Assembly (NCBI GenBank): GCA_959608885.1
Contig: CAUHSG010000014.1
Coordinates: 1-47,948 of the forward strand
Source of the DNA: an uncultured Coriobacteriia bacterium
GTDB taxonomy: Bacteria > Actinomycetota > Coriobacteriia > Coriobacteriales > QAMH01
DNA: 47,948 nt
Direction: 5' to 3'
In this document: piece by piece, positions 41,080 to 47,948 of the stretch
How the letters are laid out: the number at the start of each line of letters is the position of its first letter
Position numbering within the stretch: the stretch's first letter is position 1
Translations under genes and position numbers: made by a program
Notes under the pieces: model-generated
Told to the model about the DNA's origin: nothing
Seen by the model: only the letters and a program-made list of their open reading frames with translations
Databases searched by the model: none

Positions 41080-42932
41080 TGGATAGCCGAGACCAAAACG
41101 CGCAGGATACGCTGGACCAGGATGTCACGGCGGCTTCGGAACCCGTCAAGCATCAGGTGCACCATAGTTATATCTGGCTCGGGACGCTGCGCGTCGTCCT
41201 GATCATCTTTGTTGCCACGGTCGTCTCGATGTTTTCGAGCATCGTGGGCGCCATCTCAGAGGGAATGCGGGCGGGGTCTGCCGAGGCCGGCTTCGTGATC
41301 GCGGTCACGGTCGGTATCTCGATCGCGTCCTTCCTCGTCATCGCCGGCGTCGTCTTCCTCATCCACTGGCTTGCCTACAAGCACCTGTACTATGTCTTGG
41401 GCCCTGACGAGTTCAACCTTTATAGCGGCATCATCACTAAGAAGCGCGTGCACGTGCCGTATAACAAGGTGCAGTCGGTCGATCAGAAGGCATCGCTTCT
41501 GCAGCGCATCGCCGGCGTGCGCACGCTCTACATCGATACGGCTGGCGGTGCCAGCAACAAGGCCGTCGTCGTTCCCTACGTCACCAAGCACGACGCGGAA
41601 TGGCTCAGAAGCGAGCTCTTCGCCCGCAAGGACGCCTCGATACGCGGGGTGAGCTACGAGGAGGCCGCTCGCACCCAGACGCAGACGACGCGACCCCAGA
41701 AGCCGGGAGTGCCCGTGCCACCGCAAGACGAACGCGAGGGGCGCAACATACTCGACGTAGGCCAGGAGGCATGGGACGAGCTTGGCGGCGTGTTCGCCGG
41801 CGAGGCCTATGATGGCGGGCGCGTGAGTTACGAGTACGGCCTCTCCAACAAGGAGCTCATCTTTGCTGGTCTCTCCAACAACACGAGTTTCGCCGTCCTG
41901 CTCATGGGCATCGTCTTCGGTCTCGTGCAGATCATGGGCCTGATATTCGACATTTTGCCCAATTCAGCGGACGATGCGGTTTCCGCGGTGGTGGCCGACG
42001 TCGGATCGCATGTCATCCAATCGGGCATGTTCGCGCTTACCGCGACCATCATCGGCGTCATCCTCGTCGTCTGGATTCTCTCGGTCATCGGCTCGTGCAT
42101 TGGTTACGGCGGGTTCAGGGCACGTCGTCGCGAGAGTCGCATCGAGGTCGAGTATGGCCTTCTGCAGCACACGTTCCAGGGCGTCGACATCGAGCGCGTG
42201 CAGGCCGTCGTGGTCACTCAGTCGTTCATTCGCAGACTCCTTGGCTATTGCGAGATTTCCCTTGCGAAGGTCGATGCCCAGGCGGAGGGCGATGACGGCA
42301 AGAACACACGTGTCAAGCAAGGTATCGTCATCCATCCCTTCGTGAAGCTCTCGATGGTCCCGGAAATCCTCGCCGGGCTCGTTCCCGAGTTCGAGGATGT
42401 GCCGGCCGAGCGGCGCAAAGTCGCTCCCGTCGCGCTACGTCGTGCGCTCACGCGTCGCTGCATCGTGCAGGGCGCCGGCTTCTGGCTTGCCGTCATCGTC
42501 GCCGTCTTCCAGCTCATCATGGGCCTGTGGCTTGACGATGAGGTCATGCGCTTTCATGCGCTTGGCATGACGTTTTCCATCGGTACGCGCGAGCTTCTCG
42601 ATTCGGCGTGCATGATTTGCTACATACTCGCCGCCATCATCGTGGTCGTGAGCGCCATCGGGGCCATTCTATGGGCGCGTTCGTCGAGCTTCGCCTTCAA
42701 TCGCCGCTTCATGCAGGTGACCAACGGCGGCTTCTCGACGTCGACTGTGACCTTCCCGCGCCAGAAGATCCAATACGGCTACACCAAGACGAACCCGCTG
42801 CAGCGTATGGCGCATACTGCGACCATCAAGGTGCGCACCGCAGCCGGCGTTGGCGGTACCACCTATACGCTCATCGACGCGACGCAGGATGACGCCGAAG
42901 CCTGGCTAGTGTGGCTCGAACCTCGCAGGTAA
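41079..42932 (+). CDS. Multi-bPH2 membrane protein (YdbT-like)
   Basis: 617 aa. It has three bPH2 repeats, each following a pair of hydrophobic segments: VLGPDEFNLYSGIITKKRV, then about residue 330-345 RESRIEVEYGLLQHTFQGV, and a third near the C-terminus, RFMQVTNGGFSTSTVTFPRQ, with YTLIDATQDDAEAWL at the end. PYNKVQSVDQKASLLQRI is the bPH2 core. Translationally coupled with the upstream gene through TGATG; a GTG three bases earlier also fits. Membrane surface role, ligand unknown. It ends in a hairpin shared with the convergent gene. Confidence 0.82.
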   Translation: MDSRDQNAQDTLDQDVTAASEPVKHQVHHSYIWLGTLRVVLIIFVATVVSMFSSIVGAISEGMRAGSAEAGFVIAVTVGISIASFLVIAGVVFLIHWLAYKHLYYVLGPDEFNLYSGIITKKRVHVPYNKVQSVDQKASLLQRIAGVRTLYIDTAGGASNKAVVVPYVTKHDAEWLRSELFARKDASIRGVSYEEAARTQTQTTRPQKPGVPVPPQDEREGRNILDVGQEAWDELGGVFAGEAYDGGRVSYEYGLSNKELIFAGLSNNTSFAVLLMGIVFGLVQIMGLIFDILPNSADDAVSAVVADVGSHVIQSGMFALTATIIGVILVVWILSVIGSCIGYGGFRARRRESRIEVEYGLLQHTFQGVDIERVQAVVVTQSFIRRLLGYCEISLAKVDAQAEGDDGKNTRVKQGIVIHPFVKLSMVPEILAGLVPEFEDVPAERRKVAPVALRRALTRRCIVQGAGFWLAVIVAVFQLIMGLWLDDEVMRFHALGMTFSIGTRELLDSACMICYILAAIIVVVSAIGAILWARSSSFAFNRRFMQVTNGGFSTSTVTFPRQKIQYGYTKTNPLQRMAHTATIKVRTAAGVGGTTYTLIDATQDDAEAWLVWLEPRR

Positions 42933-42965
42933 TGAGACAAAGTGGTCTGACCAAGCTGTCTCATT
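42931..42965. terminator. Bidirectional GAGACA-family hairpin holding both stop codons
   Basis: AATGAGACA (42931-42939) pairs with TGTCTCATT (42957-42965) and TGGTC with GACCA inside. The TAA of the bPH2 gene (42930-42932) and the TGA of the convergent gene (42961-42963 complement) both overlap it. Confidence 0.75.
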
Positions 42966-43947
42966 TGCGCATGAGGATGGCACCCAGGATGAAGGGCAGC
43001 CAGAAGCAGATGACGCGGTAGACCATGATGACGGCCAGTCCGGTTGCCTGCTCGATGCCGAAAATCGTGAACGCGACGAGCGCAGCTGCCTCGACGACGC
43101 CCACGCCCTGGGGGACGGGCGAGGCCATGGCCGCGAGGGTGATCACGACGTAGATGCAGATGACGGCCGTGAAGTCGTTCATGCCGAAGGCAAGCCCCAC
43201 GAAGGCGAAGCAGGCGATCTCGCAGACGTTGGCGATGACGGCCCAGGTCAGCTCAATGACGATGCTCGAGGCATTGTGCACCATGTCCTTGGCTGATGAG
43301 GAATAGGTGTTCACGAGCTTCTTGACCGAGGTATCGATGTCGTGACGGTGCAGGCGCGCGAGCACCTTGTCGATGATGCGCTCGACAGGTGCGACGATCT
43401 TGAGCAGGAGTTGTGGGTGCAACGCGGCGAGTGCCATGGCGGTGACGAGCGCCCCCACGGCCACGACGGCGCCGATGCCGAGGATGAGCCAGCCGGTCTC
43501 GAGCTTGCCCATGACGAGCAGGATGGCAAAGCCGATGATCATGATGATGACGAAGGCGGCGCTGATCGAGACCTGGCGTAGCAATGCGGCACCCGTGGCA
43601 CGCCCCGACTCGATGCCGCGTTTGGTGGCCGCCTCGATGACCACGGAAGTCCCCGAGATGTTGAACGAGGGGATGATCGTGTCCATGAAGAAGGTCTGGA
43701 AGACGAGGATGACGTTCTCGCCGATGGACATGGATGTGCCCGCTGCCTTGAAGCACCAGGTGAACGAGAGTCCCTGCGTGAAGTACTTGCAAAGTTGGAA
43801 GACGAGTCCGGCGAGCAGGAAGATGGGAGTTCCGCGCTCGATGGTCTGGATGAGGTGCTGCAACTGGTTGCCACGCATGAAGAAGACCGCGAGAAAGACG
43901 ATGACGGCCACGCCCACAAGCAGGGTTATGAGGTCCTTCTTCTTCAT
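42961..43947 (-). CDS. Lysylphosphatidylglycerol synthase-type transmembrane protein (UPF0104/AglD2-like)
   Basis: 328 aa with about eight TM segments and no soluble aminoacyl-transferase domain. LVFQLCKYFTQGLSFTWCF, FNISGTSVVIEAATKRGI and ASPVPQGVGVVEAAALVAF match the flippase-like membrane part of MprF-type proteins. This is the LPG_synthase_TM group often linked to lipid or glycan movement. GGGGAG lies 5 nt before the ATG at 43945-43947. The neighbour bPH2 pair also acts at the membrane. Confidence 0.82.
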   Translation of the reverse strand: MKKKDLITLLVGVAVIVFLAVFFMRGNQLQHLIQTIERGTPIFLLAGLVFQLCKYFTQGLSFTWCFKAAGTSMSIGENVILVFQTFFMDTIIPSFNISGTSVVIEAATKRGIESGRATGAALLRQVSISAAFVIIMIIGFAILLVMGKLETGWLILGIGAVVAVGALVTAMALAALHPQLLLKIVAPVERIIDKVLARLHRHDIDTSVKKLVNTYSSSAKDMVHNASSIVIELTWAVIANVCEIACFAFVGLAFGMNDFTAVICIYVVITLAAMASPVPQGVGVVEAAALVAFTIFGIEQATGLAVIMVYRVICFWLPFILGAILMRK

Positions 43948-44014
43948 GCGTCTCCCCATACGATGAAAACCGCGCATCTGTATTCTAGGACAAGATAGAC
44001 GATGCAATAGGACG

Positions 44015-44055
44015 ATGAGACAGTTTGGTCAGACCAGCCTGTCCCCTTGTCTCAT
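44015..44055. repeat. GAGACA-family element, imperfect copy
   Basis: ATGAGACA (44015-44022) and TGTCTCAT (44048-44055) arms, inner GGTC/GACC, with an extra near-arm CTGTCCCC. It lies in the gap between the flippase-like gene and the SDR terminator. Confidence 0.7.
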
Positions 44056-44061
44056 GGCGGT

Positions 44062-44098
44062 AAAAAACGCCCGGCTCGGCATGGTGCCGAACCGGGCG
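44062..44098 (-). terminator. Intrinsic terminator of the minus-strand SDR gene
   Basis: CGCCCGGCTCGGCA (44069-44082) pairs, with one mismatch, with TGCCGAACCGGGCG (44085-44098). In the minus direction it ends in TTTTTT (complement of 44062-44067). Confidence 0.9.
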
Positions 44099-44122
44099 CA
44101 GTAGCGCACGATGCGAGGAACC

Positions 44123-44923
44123 TTACGGGCGCTGGCCCATGCCGCCCTCGAGCGTGAGCGTCTCGCCGCTCATGAACTTGAAGTCGGGGTTGGCGAGCTG
44201 GACGACGACGCGGCCGATCTCCTTCTCGACGTCGCCGTAGTGGCCCATTGGCGGCATGTGGACGTTGGCCTCGAACGCCTCGGGATACTGCTCCTGGAAG
44301 TTCTCGAGCGCGGCGGTCCAGGCAAGCGGGCAGACCACGTTGACGTTGATGCCGTCGGGGCCCCACTCGGTGGCGGCCACGCGGCTCATGCCGCGGATGC
44401 CCTCCTTGGCTGCGGCATAGGCGCACTGGCCGTAGTTGCCGAAGAGACCGGCACCGGACGCGAAGTTGATGACGGAGCCCTTCGTCTCCTTGAGGTGCGG
44501 ATAGCAGGCCTGCATGTAGTAGAAGGCTGCGTAGAGACCCGAGTAGATGGCCAGGTCGAACTGGTCGGTCGTGTGGTCTGCGAGCGTGACGCCGGAGGCC
44601 GAGGCCTGCGCGTTGTTGACCAGCACGTCGATGCGTCCGAACTTCTCGATGGCGGCGTCGACGACGGCCTGCACGGTCGCCTTGTTATCGCTACCGGCGC
44701 TCACGTCGGCGGCGATAGGAAGCACCTGGATGTCGTAGGCTGCCTCGAGCTTCTCCTTGGCGGTCTCGAGCTTCTTCACGTTGCGTCCGGTGATGACGAG
44801 GTTCGCGCCCTCCTTGGCGTATGCCGTTGCGATGCCGTAGCCGATGGAGCCGGGCTCGCCGTTCTTGAGCGCAGCGAAACCGCCGCCCGTGATGATTGCG
44901 GTCTTACCTTCCAGAAAACCCAT
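44123..44923 (-). CDS. Short-chain dehydrogenase/reductase with expanded cofactor loop
   Basis: 266 aa. The glycine-rich loop is enlarged: TGGGFAALKNGEPGSIGYGIA has an insert of some ten residues between TGG and GYGIA. VNNAQASASG replaces the usual NNAG. Catalytic Y169 and K173 are in AYAAAKEG. TGRN after beta-2 suggests NADP(H). It ends GGMGQRP. Not part of the island regulon: no operator upstream and its own terminator. Related SDRs with this long loop include hydroxysteroid-type enzymes, but substrate is unknown. Confidence 0.82.
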   Translation of the reverse strand: MGFLEGKTAIITGGGFAALKNGEPGSIGYGIATAYAKEGANLVITGRNVKKLETAKEKLEAAYDIQVLPIAADVSAGSDNKATVQAVVDAAIEKFGRIDVLVNNAQASASGVTLADHTTDQFDLAIYSGLYAAFYYMQACYPHLKETKGSVINFASGAGLFGNYGQCAYAAAKEGIRGMSRVAATEWGPDGINVNVVCPLAWTAALENFQEQYPEAFEANVHMPPMGHYGDVEKEIGRVVVQLANPDFKFMSGETLTLEGGMGQRP

Positions 44924-45034
44924 GACTATCCTTTCGCGAGATTAACAACTGACACATTATAACGTGATGGTAGAGCGGGCCGATATGTCCGCCGTGCTGA
45001 TTCCGATATGCGGGGGAGTGACCCGCTGGATCCG

Positions 45035-45730
45035 CTAGATGAGCACCTTCTCGAAGTAGTCGCGTCCCATGCCACACAGGGGGCAACGCCAGTCTTCGGG
45101 TAGACCGTCCGGATAGCCCTCGACGGTGTAGCCGCACATCTTGCAGCGCCATGCGACCTTCTGCTCCGAGGATGCCGTCTCCTCGACCTCGACGATCTCG
45201 TCCTTTGCCGGGTCGTCGCCATCGTTATACGAGGCGGCCTTGGCGGGCGTCTTGCCGCGCAGCACGCGATGGTAGTAATCGTAGGTGATGGGCGTCCCCT
45301 CGCCCACGACCTCAGCATCCTCGACGGTGCCGATAAAGACGAGGTGAGTTCCCACGTCGACCGTGGAATCGACGCGCACCTCGAACGTGGCGAGCGTGTC
45401 GTGCGTGAGGCGAGGGAGTCCCGATTCGCACATGTCGTGGTCGAAGTCGGCGAACTTGTCGATGTCCTTGCTGGATTTGAAGCCGAAGGTGCCGACGAGG
45501 TCCATGGTCGTGTCCTGCGAGAGCACGCTCGCGCAGAAACGCTTGCTGGCTGCTACGGCGTCTGCCGTCGCGTTCTGCTTGTTGATGGACACGAGCAGCT
45601 GAGCGGGGTCGGATGCGACCTGCAGAAGCGTGTTGACGACGCATCCGCACAGCCTGCCATCACCGTCGACGGACGAGATGATGTAAAGTCCGCTACTCAG
45701 GGAGCGGAATGCCTTGCGATCGATTTCCAT
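45035..45730 (-). CDS. Flavin reductase-like protein fused to rubredoxin (Hrb-like)
   Basis: 231 aa. Residues 1-160 are a flavin reductase-type FMN split barrel: RSLSSGLYIISSVDGDGRL and NTLLQVASDPAQLLVSINKQ. After an acidic linker (about 165-190) a C-terminal rubredoxin shows WRCKMCGYTVEG and WRCPLCGMG, the four iron ligands. The layout is that of high-molecular-weight rubredoxin, which passes electrons from NAD(P)H to flavodiiron proteins for oxygen or NO reduction in anaerobes. GAAGGAGA lies 6-7 nt before the ATG at 45728-45730. No flavodiiron gene lies in the window. Confidence 0.88.
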   Translation of the reverse strand: MEIDRKAFRSLSSGLYIISSVDGDGRLCGCVVNTLLQVASDPAQLLVSINKQNATADAVAASKRFCASVLSQDTTMDLVGTFGFKSSKDIDKFADFDHDMCESGLPRLTHDTLATFEVRVDSTVDVGTHLVFIGTVEDAEVVGEGTPITYDYYHRVLRGKTPAKAASYNDGDDPAKDEIVEVEETASSEQKVAWRCKMCGYTVEGYPDGLPEDWRCPLCGMGRDYFEKVLI

Positions 45731-45824
45731 GGCCATTCTCCTTCGGGGCGCCCTGTGCGCCTCATGTCGGCGCGAAAGCATCCGCGCACTAATCGTATAG
45801 ACGCATGATACCCGTTGTTGCGCT

Positions 45825-45863
45825 AAATGAGACAAATCTTCCCTGGGCAGATTTGTCTCATTT
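45825..45863. repeat. GAGACA-family hairpin, perfect 15-bp stem
   Basis: AAATGAGACAAATCT (45825-45839) pairs with AGATTTGTCTCATTT (45849-45863). It lies between two minus-strand genes and is likely the terminator of the CmpB-like gene. Confidence 0.8.
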
Positions 45864-45868
45864 GCCCG

Positions 45869-46726
45869 CTAAAGGGCGTAGGTGAGGACGCAGATTATCG
45901 CGAAAATCGCGATGACGGCCCAGAACAGCCCATCGGCTGCCTTGTCGCCGATGAGCTTGCAGAACTTCTGGCAGAAGGGGAATGCGAACCAGACGTAGCC
46001 GAGTGTGACGAGTCCCAGGAAGATATCGTTGACGAGCCAGGCCTGCTGGAAGATGTTAAGGGGGAGCTGCGAGTTGTCCCAGTAGGGATACTCGCCCAGG
46101 GCGTCCGGCTGGTTGACGATCCACCCCATGATGCACTCGAGCGCAGCGCAGAGCACGACCGCCATGACGAAGAACTCGAGGGCGGCGCCCCACATGGTCT
46201 TTCGTCTGCTCACGAGCCGTATCTTGAGTGGAAGCAGCAATATGGTTATCGCCGCGGCACCGGCGCCGTAGACCCAATAGGGGACGTAGAGCTCGTCGAG
46301 GAAGATGGCGTAGTCTGCGTCGACGATGCCGAAGAGCGCATCCATCGAAAGGCAGTAGGGAATCTCCATCCAATGCCCCACGACGCTAAAGAGGAAGAAG
46401 TACATGATGATGCCGCGCCAGAAGGCCCATGTTCTCGGCTCGAAATAGGCAGTCTCGTCTTCCTTCGTGAGCGCGAGCTGCGAGAAGAAGCACTTGGTCT
46501 TGCGCCACAACGACGATGCCTTCTCGTCGAGCTTGCGCGCATGGTCGGCACCGGGCAGTTTGACCGGTGACATGACGAGCGTGTCCTCGTGGGCGATGGC
46601 CGTGCCCTGCAACCGCAGACGTGACGAGACAAAGCCACGCGCCCTGACGGCAAGGGATTGCCGCCTGGCCGTCGCGGCTCTCGCTTTCGTGTTCGTCATA
46701 TCGCACGTGCCGAGGTTCTTGCCCAT
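45869..46726 (-). CDS. CmpB-like (ABC transporter permease-type) membrane protein
   Basis: 285 aa. A basic cytoplasmic N-terminus (about 1-95) precedes five TM segments. YFFLFSVVGHWMEIPYC contains the conserved W-x-E pattern, and the repeat AALECIMGWIVNQPDALGEY has an E near the end of a TM segment, as in the CmpB/YkyB-type family of putative ABC permeases. Function not established. Start at ATG 46724-46726, preceded by AGGAG; several in-frame alternatives lie on both sides. Confidence 0.65.
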   Translation of the reverse strand: MGKNLGTCDMTNTKARAATARRQSLAVRARGFVSSRLRLQGTAIAHEDTLVMSPVKLPGADHARKLDEKASSLWRKTKCFFSQLALTKEDETAYFEPRTWAFWRGIIMYFFLFSVVGHWMEIPYCLSMDALFGIVDADYAIFLDELYVPYWVYGAGAAAITILLLPLKIRLVSRRKTMWGAALEFFVMAVVLCAALECIMGWIVNQPDALGEYPYWDNSQLPLNIFQQAWLVNDIFLGLVTLGYVWFAFPFCQKFCKLIGDKAADGLFWAVIAIFAIICVLTYAL

Positions 46727-47055
46727 GTATCTCCTGATCGGTCTCATGTCGTTTGCATATATGCAATCGTGAGTATATGAGCCTCGCGTCTGGTGATGGC
46801 TTTCGTGAAGTGCGAACCAGAGTATCCCCACCTTTCCTCCAAGGGGTATCTACAACTCCAATTGAGTGGAGTATCCCCCGGTAACGGATGGGTTTCGACA
46901 CATAAACGATTTGCAAAAACGACGCTTAGATAATGTGTGCCGTGAGACAGATGGACAGGTCGTTAGTCCCGATTTGCGTCGCGGAAAAGACTGTCCCATG
47001 CACCATCTATAATGGGCATCAACGTTCATCCCTATGTAGAGATTGAAGTTGATAT
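46727..47055. other. Gap before the restriction-modification gene
   Basis: About 330 bp. It holds an inverted repeat ACTCCA/TGGAGT (46855-46860 and 46867-46872) flanked by two TATCCCC copies. A consensus TATAAT at 47008-47013 is a likely -10 for the gene at 47056, though no clear -35 is seen. No integrase, tRNA or att-like duplication is visible. Confidence 0.45.
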
Positions 47056-47948
47056 ATGGGCCAAACGGAAAAGACGAAGGCGGCTCGGCAGTTTGCCGAT
47101 GCATGGAAGGGCAAGGGCTACGAGAAGGGCGACGCCCAAGTGTTTTGGGCGGAGCTTCTGAGTGACGTAGTGGGCATGCAAAGAGTGTCTTCCAATGTGA
47201 AGTTCGAGTACCGCACGAGCGATGGCGGTTTCATCGACTGTCTCATTCCAGATGCGGGTGTGCTCATCGAGCAAAAGGGTCTGACTGTCGATCTCGACAA
47301 GCCTGAAGAGCGCCAAGGCCGCATGGTGACGCCTTTTGAGCAAGCGCTTGCCTACGCCGAGAGTTTCAAACAGGACAAACAGCCGCGATTCATCGTCACC
47401 TGCAATTTCGACACTTTTCGTGTTTATGATCGCAATGCATATTCTAAAGGCGAGCTTGCCGAACATCCCTTTGAGTTCACGTTGGAGGAACTTTCCGAAC
47501 ATCCCGAATATCTCGGGTTCATCACCGATCCTGCTAACAGCAGGATGGAGAAGGAAAAAGCCGTATCCATCGAGGCGGGCAGACTTGTCGGCAAACTCTA
47601 TGATGCTCTTCGCGCTCAATACATTGATCCGGATTCTGAGGCAAGCCAGCATAGCTTGAACGTGCTTTGTGTAAGACTCGTGTTCTGTCTGTTCTGCGAG
47701 GATGCACCAGGACTTTTTCCGACCGATGCATTTTTAAATTATCTGCGCGACGTGCCACCGGAGAACATACGCCCAGCCCTACAAAGGCTGTTTACGGCGC
47801 TCAACACTCCCAAAGACAAGCGCGATCCTTACGATGAGTGCGTGAAGCCTTTTCCATATGTGAACGGAGGGCTCTTCGAAGGGGAATGCGAGATCCCGAA
47901 TTTCACAGCTGATATAAAGAGCTTGCTCCTCTTTGAGTGTGCACAACA
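47056..47948 (+). CDS. Type IIL (MmeI-like) restriction endonuclease/methyltransferase, 5' part
   Basis: 297 codons visible, running off the right edge with no stop. The N-terminal nuclease region shows a PD-(D/E)XK pattern: D61 in GGFIDCLIP and E72-Q-K74 in VLIEQKG. FEQALAYAESFKQDKQPRFI and VTCNFDTFRVYD follow, typical of MmeI/YeeA-type proteins. The helical spacer with LVFCLFCEDAPGLFP and PYVNGGLFEGE then leads toward the methyltransferase domain, which lies beyond the window. These single-chain enzymes both cut and protect DNA. The ATG is the first possible start, as a TGA lies in frame two codons upstream. No clear SD is seen. Confidence 0.82.
   Translation, partial: MGQTEKTKAARQFADAWKGKGYEKGDAQVFWAELLSDVVGMQRVSSNVKFEYRTSDGGFIDCLIPDAGVLIEQKGLTVDLDKPEERQGRMVTPFEQALAYAESFKQDKQPRFIVTCNFDTFRVYDRNAYSKGELAEHPFEFTLEELSEHPEYLGFITDPANSRMEKEKAVSIEAGRLVGKLYDALRAQYIDPDSEASQHSLNVLCVRLVFCLFCEDAPGLFPTDAFLNYLRDVPPENIRPALQRLFTALNTPKDKRDPYDECVKPFPYVNGGLFEGECEIPNFTADIKSLLLFECAQ

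Noticed and set aside
3254..45863. Repeated hairpins as a CRISPR array
   Set aside because: They are scattered singly at gene ends, are palindromic with variable cores, and have no regular spacers or cas genes.

Overview
About 48 kb of GC-rich chromosome with dense, mostly co-oriented gene runs. The gene content is that of an anaerobic, gut-type high-GC actinobacterium, most likely class Coriobacteriia. Pointers are multi-domain old-yellow-enzyme (OYE) flavoproteins with 4Fe-4S motifs, several SDRs, an OFA transporter, a rubredoxin-fused flavin reductase, an iron-sulfur flavoprotein, a baeRF protein and possible leaderless response-regulator genes. The class is inferred from gene families; no rRNA or tRNA is present to confirm it.

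Left part (1-9.4 kb): a membrane-anchored C39-like cysteine peptidase faces a VanR/VanS-like two-component pair. Then come a YczE/YitT-like membrane protein, a TSUP exporter, a PiT phosphate transporter behind tandem 11-nt PHO-box-like repeats, and a PhoP/PhoR-like two-component pair. A PNPOx-fold protein and an iron-sulfur flavoprotein follow.

Centre (9.4-28.8 kb): the most unusual region, a catabolic island. It holds three OYE/BaiCD-BaiH-like FMN/4Fe-4S/FAD enoate reductases, four SDRs, a small dehydratase-like protein closely resembling bile-acid 7-alpha-dehydratase BaiE, three paralogous tandem EthD-fold proteins, an HxlR regulator and four transporters of different families (AEC, MHS-type MFS, IT-superfamily-like, OFA-type MFS). 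No CoA ligase or CoA transferase is present. Five copies of one operator/promoter module (core CTTACTTTTAAGTGCGT, then two bases, a TTG-type -35, 17 bp and TA-N3-T) sit before each transcription unit: 12654 (minus), 12721, 17247, 20239 and 23304. The island therefore looks like one regulon, with the HxlR protein as the obvious candidate regulator. The substrate is unknown. The enzyme set fits oxidation of an alcohol, dehydration and reduction of the resulting enone, as in bile-acid 7-dehydroxylation but on a molecule not activated with CoA.

Right part (29-46.8 kb): a frameshifted DUF362 gene (C6 tract), a glycine-zipper stress-type protein, a CopA-like copper ATPase, a 14-TM drug-exporter-like MFS protein fused to a CBS pair, a DUF554 protein, a divergent GH2 glycosidase/galactokinase pair, a baeRF protein, a YdbS/YdbT-like bPH2 pair, an LPG-synthase-type membrane protein, an SDR, a flavin reductase-rubredoxin and a CmpB-like membrane protein. 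The window ends inside a type IIL (MmeI-like) restriction-modification gene.

A family of intergenic hairpins with modular arms (ATGAGACA, ACCAGACA, GTGACAAA) and interchangeable cores punctuates the housekeeping flanks: ten copies, several clearly usable as terminators. They are absent from the island, which uses unrelated gap-specific hairpins instead.
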